From contig NZ_DBMV01000014.1 of assembly GCF_002298975.1 (NCBI RefSeq), positions 1 to 64,000 of the forward strand: a DNA stretch of 64,000 nt, in the 5' to 3' direction. The notes beneath the pieces were generated by a model. The model saw only the letters and a program-made list of their open reading frames with translations, was not told the origin of the DNA and did no database searches. Positions 47,227 through 55,035 of the stretch are shown here, one piece after another. The stretch is from Ralstonia sp. UBA689 (GTDB lineage: Bacteria > Pseudomonadota > Gammaproteobacteria > Burkholderiales > Burkholderiaceae). Both the position numbers and the translations under genes were made by a program. Each line of letters begins with the position of its first letter. The stretch's first letter is position 1.

Positions 47227-47254
47227 GTCTCTCTCCAATCTTTCATTAAACGCG

Positions 47255-47296
47255 ATCAGGACGACGCGTCAGTCAAAGTGTCCACGCCGTCCTGAT
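47255..47296 (-). promoter_or_regulatory. Inverted repeat in the acyl-CoA dehydrogenase leader
   Basis: ATCAGGACG (47255-47263) and CGTCCTGAT (47288-47296) are perfect 9-bp arms with a 24-nt spacer, lying between the etfA terminator and the gene start. It has no T-run, so it is an operator or an mRNA hairpin rather than a terminator. Confidence 0.45.
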
Positions 47297-47308
47297 AGCG
47301 CTCGCGTA

Positions 47309-47345
47309 TAAAAAAGCCGCTTCCAAACAGGTCGGAAGCGGCTTT
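47309..47345 (-). terminator. Terminator after etfA
   Basis: A 12-bp stem AAAGCCGCTTCC/GGAAGCGGCTTT with a 9-nt loop, followed on the minus strand by TTTTTT. Confidence 0.9.
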
Positions 47346-47394
47346 GCGTCGGGCATTGCGGCGCGCGTCAAAAGAGGCACGCTGCGCGGTGCAA

Positions 47395-48330
47395 TCAGCC
47401 CAGTGCGGCCACCAGCTCCGGCACCACGGTGTTCAGGTCACCCACGAGGCCGTAGTCGGCCACCTGGAAGATCGGCGCTTCAGGATCCTTGTTGATCGCG
47501 ACGATCACCTTGGAATCCTTCATGCCGGCCAAGTGCTGGATCGCGCCCGAGATACCAACGGCGATATAGAGCTGGGGTGCCACGATCTTGCCGGTCTGGC
47601 CGACTTGGTAGTCGTTCGGCACGAAGCCGGCGTCCACTGCGGCGCGCGAGGCGCCCAGCGCGGCGCCCAGCTTGTCGGCCAGCGGCGTCAGCACCTTGGT
47701 GTAGTTCTCGCCCGAGCCCACGCCACGGCCGCCCGACACGATGATCTTGGCAGCGGTCAGTTCCGGACGGTCGCTCTTCGTGACTTCGCGCGAGACGAAT
47801 TGCGAGATGCCGGCATCAGCCACGGCGGCGACGTTCTCGACAGCGGCCGAGCCACCGGTGGCGGCAGCGGCGTCAAACGCCGTGCCGCGCACGGTGATCA
47901 CCTTCACCTTGTCGGCCGATTGCACGGTGGCAATCGCGTTGCCGGCGTAAATCGGGCGCTCGAAGGTGTCCGGGCTGTCGACCTTGGTGATGTCGGACAG
48001 TTGGGCCACGTCCAGCTTGGCGGCCACGCGCGGCAGGATGTTCTTGCCGTAAGCGGTGGCGGGCGCCAGGATGTGGCTGTAGGCGCCGGCCACGGCCAGG
48101 GCCTGCTCGGCGACGTTCTCGGCCAGGCCATCGGCAAACTGGGGCGCGTCGGCCACCAGCACCTTGGTCACGCCGGCGATTTGCGCGGCGGCCTGGGCGG
48201 CGGCACCGCAACCAGCGCCGGCCACCAGCACGTGGACGTCGCCGCCGCATTGTGCGGCCGCCGTCACGGTGTTCAGCGTCGCGGCCTTGATGGATTGGTT
48301 GTCGTGTTCAGCAATAACGAGTGCGGTCAT
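47395..48330 (-). CDS. etfA: Electron transfer flavoprotein alpha subunit
   Basis: A 311-aa subunit that binds FAD and carries electrons from acyl-CoA dehydrogenases to ETF-ubiquinone oxidoreductase. It opens TALVIAEHDNQSIK. The FAD-binding C-terminal domain has VSGGRGVGSGENY, SRAAVDAGFVPNDYQVGQTG and GISGAIQHLAGMKDSKVIVAIN (family blocks). It follows etfB by 55 bp in one operon. Confidence 0.95.
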   Translation of the reverse strand: MTALVIAEHDNQSIKAATLNTVTAAAQCGGDVHVLVAGAGCGAAAQAAAQIAGVTKVLVADAPQFADGLAENVAEQALAVAGAYSHILAPATAYGKNILPRVAAKLDVAQLSDITKVDSPDTFERPIYAGNAIATVQSADKVKVITVRGTAFDAAAATGGSAAVENVAAVADAGISQFVSREVTKSDRPELTAAKIIVSGGRGVGSGENYTKVLTPLADKLGAALGASRAAVDAGFVPNDYQVGQTGKIVAPQLYIAVGISGAIQHLAGMKDSKVIVAINKDPEAPIFQVADYGLVGDLNTVVPELVAALG

Positions 48331-48385
48331 CTTGATCTGCCTGTTCGGTGTGCTTGAAGTTGAGTGCAAATGGCGGACGACCGCC

Positions 48386-49135
48386 TCACAGCACCTTGGC
48401 TTCGGTCTTGAGCTTGGCGACCAGCGTTGCGACGTCGGGCACCATCACGCCGGCGCTGCGCTTGGCGGGCTCAACCACCTTCAGCGTCTTCAGGCGCGGT
48501 GCAACGTCTACCCCCAGGTCTTCCGGCTTAACCGTGTCGAGTTGCTTCTTCTTCGCCTTCATGATGTTCGGCAGCGTCACATAACGCGGCTCGTTCAGGC
48601 GCAGGTCGGTGGTGACCACGGCCGGCAGCTTGACCGACAGGGTTTCCAGGCCGCCGTCCACTTCACGCGTGACCGAAGCCTTGCCGTCGGCAATCTGCAC
48701 CTTCGAGGCGAACGTGGCTTGCGGCAGACCCGCCAGCGCAGCCAGCATCTGACCGGTCTGGTTGGCGTCGTCGTCAATCGCCTGCTTGCCCAGGATGATC
48801 AGTTGCGGCTGCTCCTTGTCGACCAGCGCCTTGAGCAGCTTGGCCACGGCCAGCGGCTGCAGATCTTCGTTGGTTTCGACCAAGATGCCACGGTCGGCGC
48901 CGATGGCCATGGCGGTGCGCAGGGTTTCCTGGCACTGCGTCACACCGCATGACACGGCGATCACTTCGGTGGCAACGCCCGCTTCCTTCAGGCGGACAGC
49001 CTCTTCCACGGCGATCTCGTCGAACGGGTTCATGCTCATCTTGACGTTGGCCAGATCGACACCGCTGCCGTCCGCCTTCACGCGAGCCTTCACGTTGTAA
49101 TCGATCACGCGCTTGACTGCGACCAGGACTTTCAT
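48386..49135 (-). CDS. etfB: Electron transfer flavoprotein beta subunit
   Basis: A 249-aa subunit that binds AMP and docks the dehydrogenases. It opens MKVLVAVKRVIDYNVKARV, and NPFDEIAVEEAVRLKEAG and GKQAIDDDANQTGQMLAALAG are conserved. The recognition loop near residue 190 reads LRLNEPRYVTLPNIMKAKKK, the classical ETF signature. GAGTGGAGTGAGCGC precedes the ATG. It is the first gene of etfBA. Confidence 0.95.
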   Translation of the reverse strand: MKVLVAVKRVIDYNVKARVKADGSGVDLANVKMSMNPFDEIAVEEAVRLKEAGVATEVIAVSCGVTQCQETLRTAMAIGADRGILVETNEDLQPLAVAKLLKALVDKEQPQLIILGKQAIDDDANQTGQMLAALAGLPQATFASKVQIADGKASVTREVDGGLETLSVKLPAVVTTDLRLNEPRYVTLPNIMKAKKKQLDTVKPEDLGVDVAPRLKTLKVVEPAKRSAGVMVPDVATLVAKLKTEAKVL

Positions 49136-49182
49136 GCGCTCACTCCACTCATTAATAAGACATCTGTTACAAGACGCCGGCC

Positions 49183-49212
49183 ATTATAAGGGCGGCCGGT
49201 CGCTCGCGTTAA
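49183..49212 (-). promoter_or_regulatory. Promoter of etfBA
   Basis: On the minus strand TTAACG (49207-49212) and TATAAT (49183-49188) are 18 bp apart, about 48 bp before the etfB start. Confidence 0.65.
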
Positions 49213-49217
49213 TTTTC

Positions 49218-49230
49218 CGAACGATCGTGC
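49218..49230. promoter_or_regulatory. CGAACGATCGTGC operator-like site at etfBA
   Basis: Identical to the 13-mer at 16965-16977. It lies 5 bp upstream of the -35 box, the position of an operator. etf genes are known targets of TetR-family fatty-acid regulators in beta-proteobacteria, which makes such a regulator the first guess. Confidence 0.55.
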
Positions 49231-49242
49231 TATTTTAACCGC

Positions 49243-49279
49243 GAAAAATTGCCGGACACCAGTCAAACGTCCGGCAATT
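49243..49279 (-). terminator. Terminator of metNIQ
   Basis: An 11-bp stem AATTGCCGGAC/GTCCGGCAATT with an 11-nt loop, followed on the minus strand by a T-run, 49 bp past metQ. Confidence 0.9.
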
Positions 49280-49327
49280 GGCTGGGGAAAACCCTCTAAC
49301 CGTGCGTAAAAGTGCTGAGATCGGTGC

Positions 49328-50128
49328 TTACCAAGCCACGATCACCGCGTCCTTGTACTTTGCCTTGACGAAGGCCTTCACAGCGTCCGAATGATACGCC
49401 TTCACGAGCTTGGCGACCCACGGTTGGTCCTTGTCGGCCGCACGCACGGCCAGCACGTTGGCGTACGGGCCCTTCGGGCTTTCGATGGCGATGCCATCCT
49501 TGATCGGGTCCAGGCCGGCCTTCTCGGCGTAGTTGCCGTTGACGGCGGCGGCGTCAAGATCATCGAGCGAGCGCGGCAGTTGAGCGGCGTCCAGCTCCAC
49601 GAACTTCAGCTTCTTCGGGTTCTCGGCCACGTCGCGCGGCGAGGCCTTGAAACCAGCGTTCGGCTTGAGCTTGATCACGCCTTGCGCCTGCAGCAGCAGG
49701 AGCGCGCGGCCGCCGTTGGTCGGGTCGTTCGGCAGGCCGAAGCGCGCGCCGTCCTTCAGGTCCTTGAGCGACTTGATCTTCTTCGAGTAGATACCCATCG
49801 GGAAGGTGATGGTCTGGCCGACGCTCACGAACTTGTAGCCGCGCGTGGCGACCTGATCGTCCAGGTACGGTTGGTGCTGGTAGCTGTTGGCGTCCAGGTC
49901 ACCGGAGGCCAGGGCGGCGTTCGGCTGGATGTAATCGTTGAACTCGACGATCTGGATCTTCAGGCCATCTTTCTCGGCAACCTTCTTCACCTCTTCCATG
50001 ATCTCGGCGTGCGGGCCAGCGGTCACGCCGATCTTGATGGGTTTGCTCTGCGCCAGGGCGCTCCCGGCGACCAGTGCCAGCGCGGCACCCACGCTTGCGG
50101 ACCATTGCAGCAGTTGACGACGATTCAT
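49328..50128 (-). CDS. metQ: Methionine-binding protein MetQ (no lipobox)
   Basis: A 266-aa NlpA-family binding protein for methionine import. The mature part opens KPIKIGVTAGPHAEIMEEVKK, and NDYIQPNAALASGDLDANSYQHQPYLD (family blocks) follow. The N-terminus MNRRQLLQWSASVGAALALVAGSALAQ is a signal peptide whose cleavage region contains no cysteine, so unlike E. coli MetQ it should be a soluble periplasmic protein. It ends the metN-metI-metQ operon. Confidence 0.93.
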   Translation of the reverse strand: MNRRQLLQWSASVGAALALVAGSALAQSKPIKIGVTAGPHAEIMEEVKKVAEKDGLKIQIVEFNDYIQPNAALASGDLDANSYQHQPYLDDQVATRGYKFVSVGQTITFPMGIYSKKIKSLKDLKDGARFGLPNDPTNGGRALLLLQAQGVIKLKPNAGFKASPRDVAENPKKLKFVELDAAQLPRSLDDLDAAAVNGNYAEKAGLDPIKDGIAIESPKGPYANVLAVRAADKDQPWVAKLVKAYHSDAVKAFVKAKYKDAVIVAW

Positions 50129-50161
50129 CGTGTTTCCTCGTTTTGTCTGTCGATTGAATGA

Positions 50162-50815
50162 TTAGCGATGGCTCAGGCGGCGGACCAGCCAATCGCCGGT
50201 CGATTGCACCGCCTGCACAAAGACGATCAGGATGACGACCACCGCCAGCATGATGTCCGATTCGTAGCGCTGGTAGCCGTAGCGGATACCCAGATCGCCC
50301 AGGCCGCCCCCGCCGATGGTACCGGCCATGGCCGAGTAGCCCACCAGGCTGACGAAGGTGATCGTCAGGCCGGCCAGGATGCCGGGCATGGCCTCGGGCA
50401 GCAGCACCTTGTAGACGAGTTGGCCGGTGGTCGCGCCCATCGATTGCGCGGCTTCGATCAGGCCACGGTCCACTTCGCGCAGCGCGGTTTCGACCAAGCG
50501 CGCGACGAAGGGAATCGCCGCGATGGTCAGCGGCACAATCGCCGCCGCCGTGCCGATGGACGAACCGGCCAACAGTCGCGTGAACGGAATCACCGCCACC
50601 AGCAGGATGATGAACGGCACCGAGCGCACCGCATTGACGATCAAGCCGGCAACGCGGTTGAACACCGGCGCCGACAGCACACCGCCCGACGCGGTCAAAT
50701 ACAGCAACACGCCCAGCGGCACGCCAAACAGTGCGCCGATGCCGCCCGAGACGCCCACCATGGCCAGCGTCTCCCAAAAGGCCGGCAGAAACAGATCGGT
50801 CAGGTCAGACCACAT
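50162..50815 (-). CDS. metI: Methionine ABC transporter permease MetI
   Basis: A 217-aa inner-membrane permease with five predicted segments. The EAA loop contacting MetN reads EAAQSMGATTGQLVYKVLLPEAMPGILAGL (in family pieces), and GYSAMAGTIGGGGLGDLGIRYGYQRY is diagnostic of MetI. It overlaps the metN end by 11 bp and precedes metQ. Confidence 0.94.
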   Translation of the reverse strand: MWSDLTDLFLPAFWETLAMVGVSGGIGALFGVPLGVLLYLTASGGVLSAPVFNRVAGLIVNAVRSVPFIILLVAVIPFTRLLAGSSIGTAAAIVPLTIAAIPFVARLVETALREVDRGLIEAAQSMGATTGQLVYKVLLPEAMPGILAGLTITFVSLVGYSAMAGTIGGGGLGDLGIRYGYQRYESDIMLAVVVILIVFVQAVQSTGDWLVRRLSHR

Positions 50816-51854
50816 GGTTGATCTCCTCGACCACCACGCCTTGCTCGCGCAGGAAGTTCATCGCGTTGCTGATGTCGATGGTTTCGCCCGAGGCCAGGAT
50901 CGCCAGCGAGCCGAAGGCCTGGCCCTGAATCTCATCGATATGGCCGTGCAGGATGTTGAAGTCGAGCCCGTAGTTGCGAATCGCCTGGGCCAGCACTGGC
51001 TGATCCACGCCCGCGCCCGTAAAAGCCAGTCGGAATAGGTGATCGCGCCCGCCCTGCTCGCGCGCGACGAGACGGCTTTCCACGCGCGCCAGCACCGAAG
51101 GAGGCAGTTCCTGCGAGATGACCTCGCCGATAAGCGCCCGCGTCACGTCGTGCTTGGGTTTTAGGAACACGTCGATCACGCGGCCGAGTTCCACCACGCG
51201 ACCGGCGTCGAGCACCGCGACGCGGTCGCACACTTGCTTGATGACTTCCATCTGGTGCGTGATCAGCACGATGGTCAGGCCCAGTTCGCGGTTGATCTTG
51301 CGCAGCAGGTCAAGGATCGAGCGTGTCGTCTCCGGGTCCAGCGCGGAGGTCGCCTCGTCGCACAGCAGCACTTCCGGCTGGCTAGCGAGCGCACGGGCGA
51401 TGCCGACGCGTTGCTTCTGCCCGCCCGAGAGTTGCGCCGGATAGCGATCCTTGAACGCGGCCAGGCCGACGAGGTCCAGCAGCGGCAGCACGATTTCGCG
51501 GATGCGCTCGCGCGGCGTGCCCGCCAGCTCCAGCGGCAGCGCCACGTTGCCGTACACCGTGCGCGAAGATAGCAGATTGAAGTGCTGGAAGATCATGCCG
51601 ATCTTGCGGCGCGCCTGGCGCAGCCCGTCGGCATTCAATGCGGTGAGGTTCTGGCCCGCCACGGTGACGGTGCCGGAGGTCGGCCGATTCAGCAGGTTGA
51701 TGACGCGCACCAGCGTGCTCTTGCCCGCGCCGCTGCGGCCGATGATGCCGAAGATCTCGCCGCGCTCAATGGCCAGGTCGACGTCACGCAGCGCGTGAAC
51801 GTCGTTGCCGCCCGTTCCCCGAAAGCGCTGCGATATCCCCTTGAGTTCAATCAT
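50805..51854 (-). CDS. metN: Methionine ABC transporter ATPase MetN
   Basis: A 349-aa ATPase. Walker A is GRSGAGKSTL near residue 40, the signature LSGGQKQRVGIARALA, and Walker B LLCDEATSALDPETT. The C-terminal NIL domain (residues about 265-349) senses methionine and inhibits transport; it contains AFTGAGVDQPVLAQAIRNYGLDFNIL (family blocks). It begins 11 bp after an intrinsic terminator in its leader. No ribosome site is obvious; an in-frame ATG 12 bp upstream is possible. Confidence 0.93.
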   Translation of the reverse strand: MIELKGISQRFRGTGGNDVHALRDVDLAIERGEIFGIIGRSGAGKSTLVRVINLLNRPTSGTVTVAGQNLTALNADGLRQARRKIGMIFQHFNLLSSRTVYGNVALPLELAGTPRERIREIVLPLLDLVGLAAFKDRYPAQLSGGQKQRVGIARALASQPEVLLCDEATSALDPETTRSILDLLRKINRELGLTIVLITHQMEVIKQVCDRVAVLDAGRVVELGRVIDVFLKPKHDVTRALIGEVISQELPPSVLARVESRLVAREQGGRDHLFRLAFTGAGVDQPVLAQAIRNYGLDFNILHGHIDEIQGQAFGSLAILASGETIDISNAMNFLREQGVVVEEINHVV

Positions 51855-51864
51855 GCGTACATAC

Positions 51865-51903
51865 AAAAAACGGCAACCGCACTGGATCTCAGGCCGTTGC
51901 CGT
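51865..51903 (-). terminator. Intrinsic terminator in the metN leader, possible attenuator
   Basis: On the minus strand arms ACGGCAAC and GTTGCCGT (51896-51903 and 51870-51877) enclose an 18-nt loop and are followed by TTTTTTG. The T-run ends 11 bp before the metN ATG, so no promoter fits behind it and metN mRNA must read through. It lies about 120 bp after the deacetylase gene, so it could also end that transcript. Confidence 0.8.
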
Positions 51904-52009
51904 CTCTTTCTTGTTGGAGTGAGGCGCTAGTGTAAGGCAGGCGCTACATGCGAGGAACGATTCTTTAACGATGTCTTTATTACTTTTTGGAATTTTGCAG
52001 GCGATTTGT

Positions 52010-52021
52010 CGACATATGTCG
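52010..52021. promoter_or_regulatory. CGACATATGTCG palindrome at the deacetylase 3' end
   Basis: A perfect 12-bp palindrome nested inside AGGCGA (51999-52004) and TCGCCT (52019-52024). It overlaps neither the metN terminator nor the deacetylase coding part by more than its end and might be an operator for metN. Confidence 0.35.
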
Positions 52022-52022
52022 C

Positions 52023-52946
52023 CTAAAGCTCCGCCAGAGCCTTGATGTGCGCCACCACGCTGCGGCCGAGCGCGCTAAGGTTGTAGCCGCCCTCCAGGCA
52101 ACTCACGATGCGGCCCTTGGCGTGCGTTCGGGCCACTTGCATCAGCTGCTGCGTGATCCACGCGTAGTCAGCCTCCACCAAGCCCATCTGGCCGAGATCA
52201 TCTTCGCGGTGCGCATCGAAGCCGGCAGAGATGAACAGCATCTCGGGCTGGAACGCCTCCAGGCGCGGCAGCCAGATGGTCTCCACCACCTCGCGCACCG
52301 TCAGGCCGTTGGTGTATGCAGGCAGCGGAATGTTGACCATATTGGCGGTCACCACCTCGGTGCCGGAATACGGATAGAACGGGTGCTGGAAGATGCTGCA
52401 CATCAGCACACGCGGCTCATCGCGAAAGGCGGCTTCGGTGCCGTTGCCATGGTGCACGTCGAAATCGACGATCGCCACGCGCTGCAGCCCGTGATGCTCC
52501 AACGCATGGCGCGCGGCCACAGCCACGTTGTTGAAGAAACAGAAGCCCATCGCGCGGCCCGGCTCTGCGTGGTGGCCGGGCGGGCGCACGCTGCAGAAGG
52601 CGTTCTCGAGCTCGCCCGCGATCACCTTGTCGGTCGCGTCCACTGCCGCACCGGCGGCCAGCACGGCAGCCATGTAGGTGTGCGGGTTCATCATGGTGTC
52701 GGGATCGATGGACGTGTAGCCGGCAATCGGCACGTTGGCCACCAATTCGCGCAGGTATTCGGGGCGATGCACGCGGCACAACTGTGCCTCGGTGGCGGGC
52801 GGCGCCTCGCAAGGGACCAGAAACTGGTCAATGCGGCTGGCGATCAATTGATCTTCGATCGCGCGCAGGCGGTCCGGGCACTCGGGGTGGTGATACCCCA
52901 TTTCGTGCCGGAGGAATTCGGGATGCGTATAAAGGCCGGTCGCCAT
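52023..52946 (-). CDS. Histone-deacetylase-family amidohydrolase
   Basis: A 307-aa arginase-fold zinc amidohydrolase. Zinc and catalytic blocks are RPPGHHAEPGRAMGFCFFNN (the HH pair), VDFDVHHGNGTE, SAGFDAHREDD and LEGGYNLSALG. Bacterial members deacetylate polyamines, acetoin-pathway or protein lysines; the substrate here is not known. It stands between metNIQ and mltB with no obvious partner. Confidence 0.9.
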   Translation of the reverse strand: MATGLYTHPEFLRHEMGYHHPECPDRLRAIEDQLIASRIDQFLVPCEAPPATEAQLCRVHRPEYLRELVANVPIAGYTSIDPDTMMNPHTYMAAVLAAGAAVDATDKVIAGELENAFCSVRPPGHHAEPGRAMGFCFFNNVAVAARHALEHHGLQRVAIVDFDVHHGNGTEAAFRDEPRVLMCSIFQHPFYPYSGTEVVTANMVNIPLPAYTNGLTVREVVETIWLPRLEAFQPEMLFISAGFDAHREDDLGQMGLVEADYAWITQQLMQVARTHAKGRIVSCLEGGYNLSALGRSVVAHIKALAEL

Positions 52947-53088
52947 GTTGATGTTGTGATCCGGGGTGCTTCGGTGTCTCCAGCCGCTACGTTAGCACGG
53001 TGGCAGGCGCTTGCGCCTCACTCGGCACGCCAAGGCGATCCGACAGAGCCATCCGCTACAATGCCCCGGTCCTGTCTGAAGCCCGCCC

Positions 53089-54213
53089 ATGAGCCAATCG
53101 TCTCCCTCCCGTCGTCCCGTGTTGCGCGCCCTGGTGGCAGGTGCCGCGCTTTCCGCGCTGTCCTTCCCGGCTCTTTCGCTGGCGGCCAAGAAAGTGGCCA
53201 AATCACCCAAGCGCCGCGTCGCGGTCCATGAAGAAGAGATCGACCCAGACCGCTACCGCAACAACCCGCAGACGCAGGCCTTCGTTAGCGAGCTGGTCGG
53301 CCAGTACAACTTCGACCGCGCCTCGCTTGACGCGCTATTTGCCGGCACGGCCTATTCAGCCACGGTGGCACGGCTGATCCTGCCGCCCGCCACGCCCGCG
53401 CGCCGGAGCTGGGCAGCCTATCGCGGCCGCTTCATCGAGCCCATTCGCGTCAGTGCCGGCGTGCAGTTCTGGCAGCAATATGGCGATACGCTGCGCCGCG
53501 CCGAGAGCGAATTCGGCGTGCCCGCCGACGTGATCGTCGGCATCCTGGGCGTGGAAACCATCTACGGCCGCGACATGGGTAACTTCCGCGTGATGGACGC
53601 GTTGTCCACGCTGGCCTTCGACTACCCCGACACGCCCAACCGCGCAGAACGCAGCACGATGTTCCGCAACCAACTCAAGGACTACCTGATCTGGTGCCGC
53701 GACACAGGCACGGATGCATTCTCGGTGCTGGGCTCGTACGCGGGCGCGGTGGGCATTCCACAGTTCATGCCGACCAGCATTCGCGAATACGCCGTCGACT
53801 ACGACCACGACGGCCACATCGACTTGCGCAACAGCGCGGTGGATGCGATCGGCAGCGTTGCGCACTTCCTGCAGATGCACGGCTGGGAACCGAACCGCCC
53901 AGTGATGTGGAACATCGCCGGCGACGCCGACAGCCAAGGTATTGCCGCGGCGGCGGCTGACGGTCAACCGTATCCGCGCATGACGCTGTCCAAGCTCACG
54001 CGCGCGGGGCTCACATTGGCGCCGGGTTTGGATGCGACCCGCGAACAGGAGACTGACGTGCTGGTCGTCGACCTGCCCACACCCGGCCAGCCAATCGAGT
54101 ATCGCGTCGGCCTGCGCAACTTCTACGTGCTCACGCGCTACAACCGCAGCTTCTTCTATGCAGCCGCTGTGTACGAATTAGGTCAGGCCGTGCGGCAGGC
54201 GATGCGCGGTTGA
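53089..54213 (+). CDS. mltB: Lytic murein transglycosylase B
   Basis: A 374-aa MltB-family enzyme. The N-terminus has SRRPVLRALVAGAALSALS, an export signal with a paired arginine and no lipobox cysteine, so it is probably soluble. The catalytic glutamate is Glu156 in VGILGVETIYGRDMGNF. Further family blocks are RNQLKDYLIWCRDTGTDAF and GIPQFMPTSIREYAVD. It cleaves peptidoglycan strands to anhydro ends. TACAAT about 35 bp upstream may be its -10 box. A hairpin terminator follows. Confidence 0.92.
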   Translation: MSQSSPSRRPVLRALVAGAALSALSFPALSLAAKKVAKSPKRRVAVHEEEIDPDRYRNNPQTQAFVSELVGQYNFDRASLDALFAGTAYSATVARLILPPATPARRSWAAYRGRFIEPIRVSAGVQFWQQYGDTLRRAESEFGVPADVIVGILGVETIYGRDMGNFRVMDALSTLAFDYPDTPNRAERSTMFRNQLKDYLIWCRDTGTDAFSVLGSYAGAVGIPQFMPTSIREYAVDYDHDGHIDLRNSAVDAIGSVAHFLQMHGWEPNRPVMWNIAGDADSQGIAAAAADGQPYPRMTLSKLTRAGLTLAPGLDATREQETDVLVVDLPTPGQPIEYRVGLRNFYVLTRYNRSFFYAAAVYELGQAVRQAMRG

Positions 54214-54919
54214 CCGCCAAGCGTTCACGCAAAGGAAAGCGCAGCCGAAGCTGCGCTTTTTGGGTGGCCGAATCGTCTGCAGCTACCGCCAGCGCGGCAG
54301 GTACACCATGCGGGGTTTCGCTCGCGCCGGGGTCAAGAACCTTGTCATCAATTCGCGTCACGACCAAGTTCTGCCCTTGTTGTATCAGGCGCATCTGCGC
54401 GAACGGCGGCCGCCCGAGCTGTGCGATGTCGTCAACGGAAAAACCGGCCAGCCGAGCCTTCGCGCGCTCCGGCGGAATATCGAGCCATTGCCACGTATCG
54501 TTGCTACCCCGACGGCGCAGGCCAGCACGGGCCCAGATTTCCGTAGCGGGCATCTCGACCTGGGCGCCGCCGTTGGGCAAGCTGACCTGGGTGACTGTCT
54601 TGCCCGAACGCGCCTCGAACCAGACCTCCACATCGGCCATCGGGCCGAAGCGCGGAATGCCCACAATCGCCAGCCAGGTACCGGCTTCAGTGGGCTTGGT
54701 TCGCGCCAGTTCCTCGTCGCTGAACAGACGGAAATGCGGCGTACCGGGCGCGATGGGCTGGAGGACGATGGTGTCGCCTTCCAGCCTCCAAGTCCCTTGG
54801 GCATGCTTATCCACGTTGGATACCCAACGCCATTCGAACTCACCGTCGTCGTCGAGCTTCAGCATCGAGCCGACGGCGCGCCCGGCATCCAGGTAGTACT
54901 GGCCGGCTACCGCCTGCAT
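54131..54919 (-). CDS. Unknown exported protein, gene probably damaged at both ends
   Basis: A 262-aa open frame of unknown family with a compact body opening MQAVAGQYYLDAGRAVGSML. The start used follows ACCGGAGG. But the same frame reads back across one TGA (54956-54958) into MKPWAAPVALAMAG, a signal peptide, from an ATG at 55000; so the export signal is split by a stop. At the other end the frame runs through the mltB terminator and 83 bp into mltB antisense. A neighbouring frame ends RMVYLPRWR at 54283, just before the terminator, which suggests a frameshift near 54330-54355. It is therefore likely a pseudogene, or the assembly has errors. Confidence 0.6.
   Translation of the reverse strand: MQAVAGQYYLDAGRAVGSMLKLDDDGEFEWRWVSNVDKHAQGTWRLEGDTIVLQPIAPGTPHFRLFSDEELARTKPTEAGTWLAIVGIPRFGPMADVEVWFEARSGKTVTQVSLPNGGAQVEMPATEIWARAGLRRRGSNDTWQWLDIPPERAKARLAGFSVDDIAQLGRPPFAQMRLIQQGQNLVVTRIDDKVLDPGASETPHGVPAALAVAADDSATQKAQLRLRFPLRERLAVNRASPAARPDLIRTQRLHRRSCGCSA
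54236..54261. terminator. Terminator of mltB
   Basis: A 10-bp stem AAAGCGCAGC/GCTGCGCTTT with loop CGAA and a T-run, 23 bp past mltB. It could also serve the convergent damaged gene if that ended at its alternative stop. Confidence 0.85.
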
Positions 54920-55035
54920 CTCAGCCTCCGGTGAGGCGCTCAACGCAGGGGTCAGTCACCCGGCCATCGCCAGCGCCACGGGCGCGGCCCAAGGCTTCAT
55001 GCGCGTCAATCGCATCATCATGGCCGTGCGGCCCA

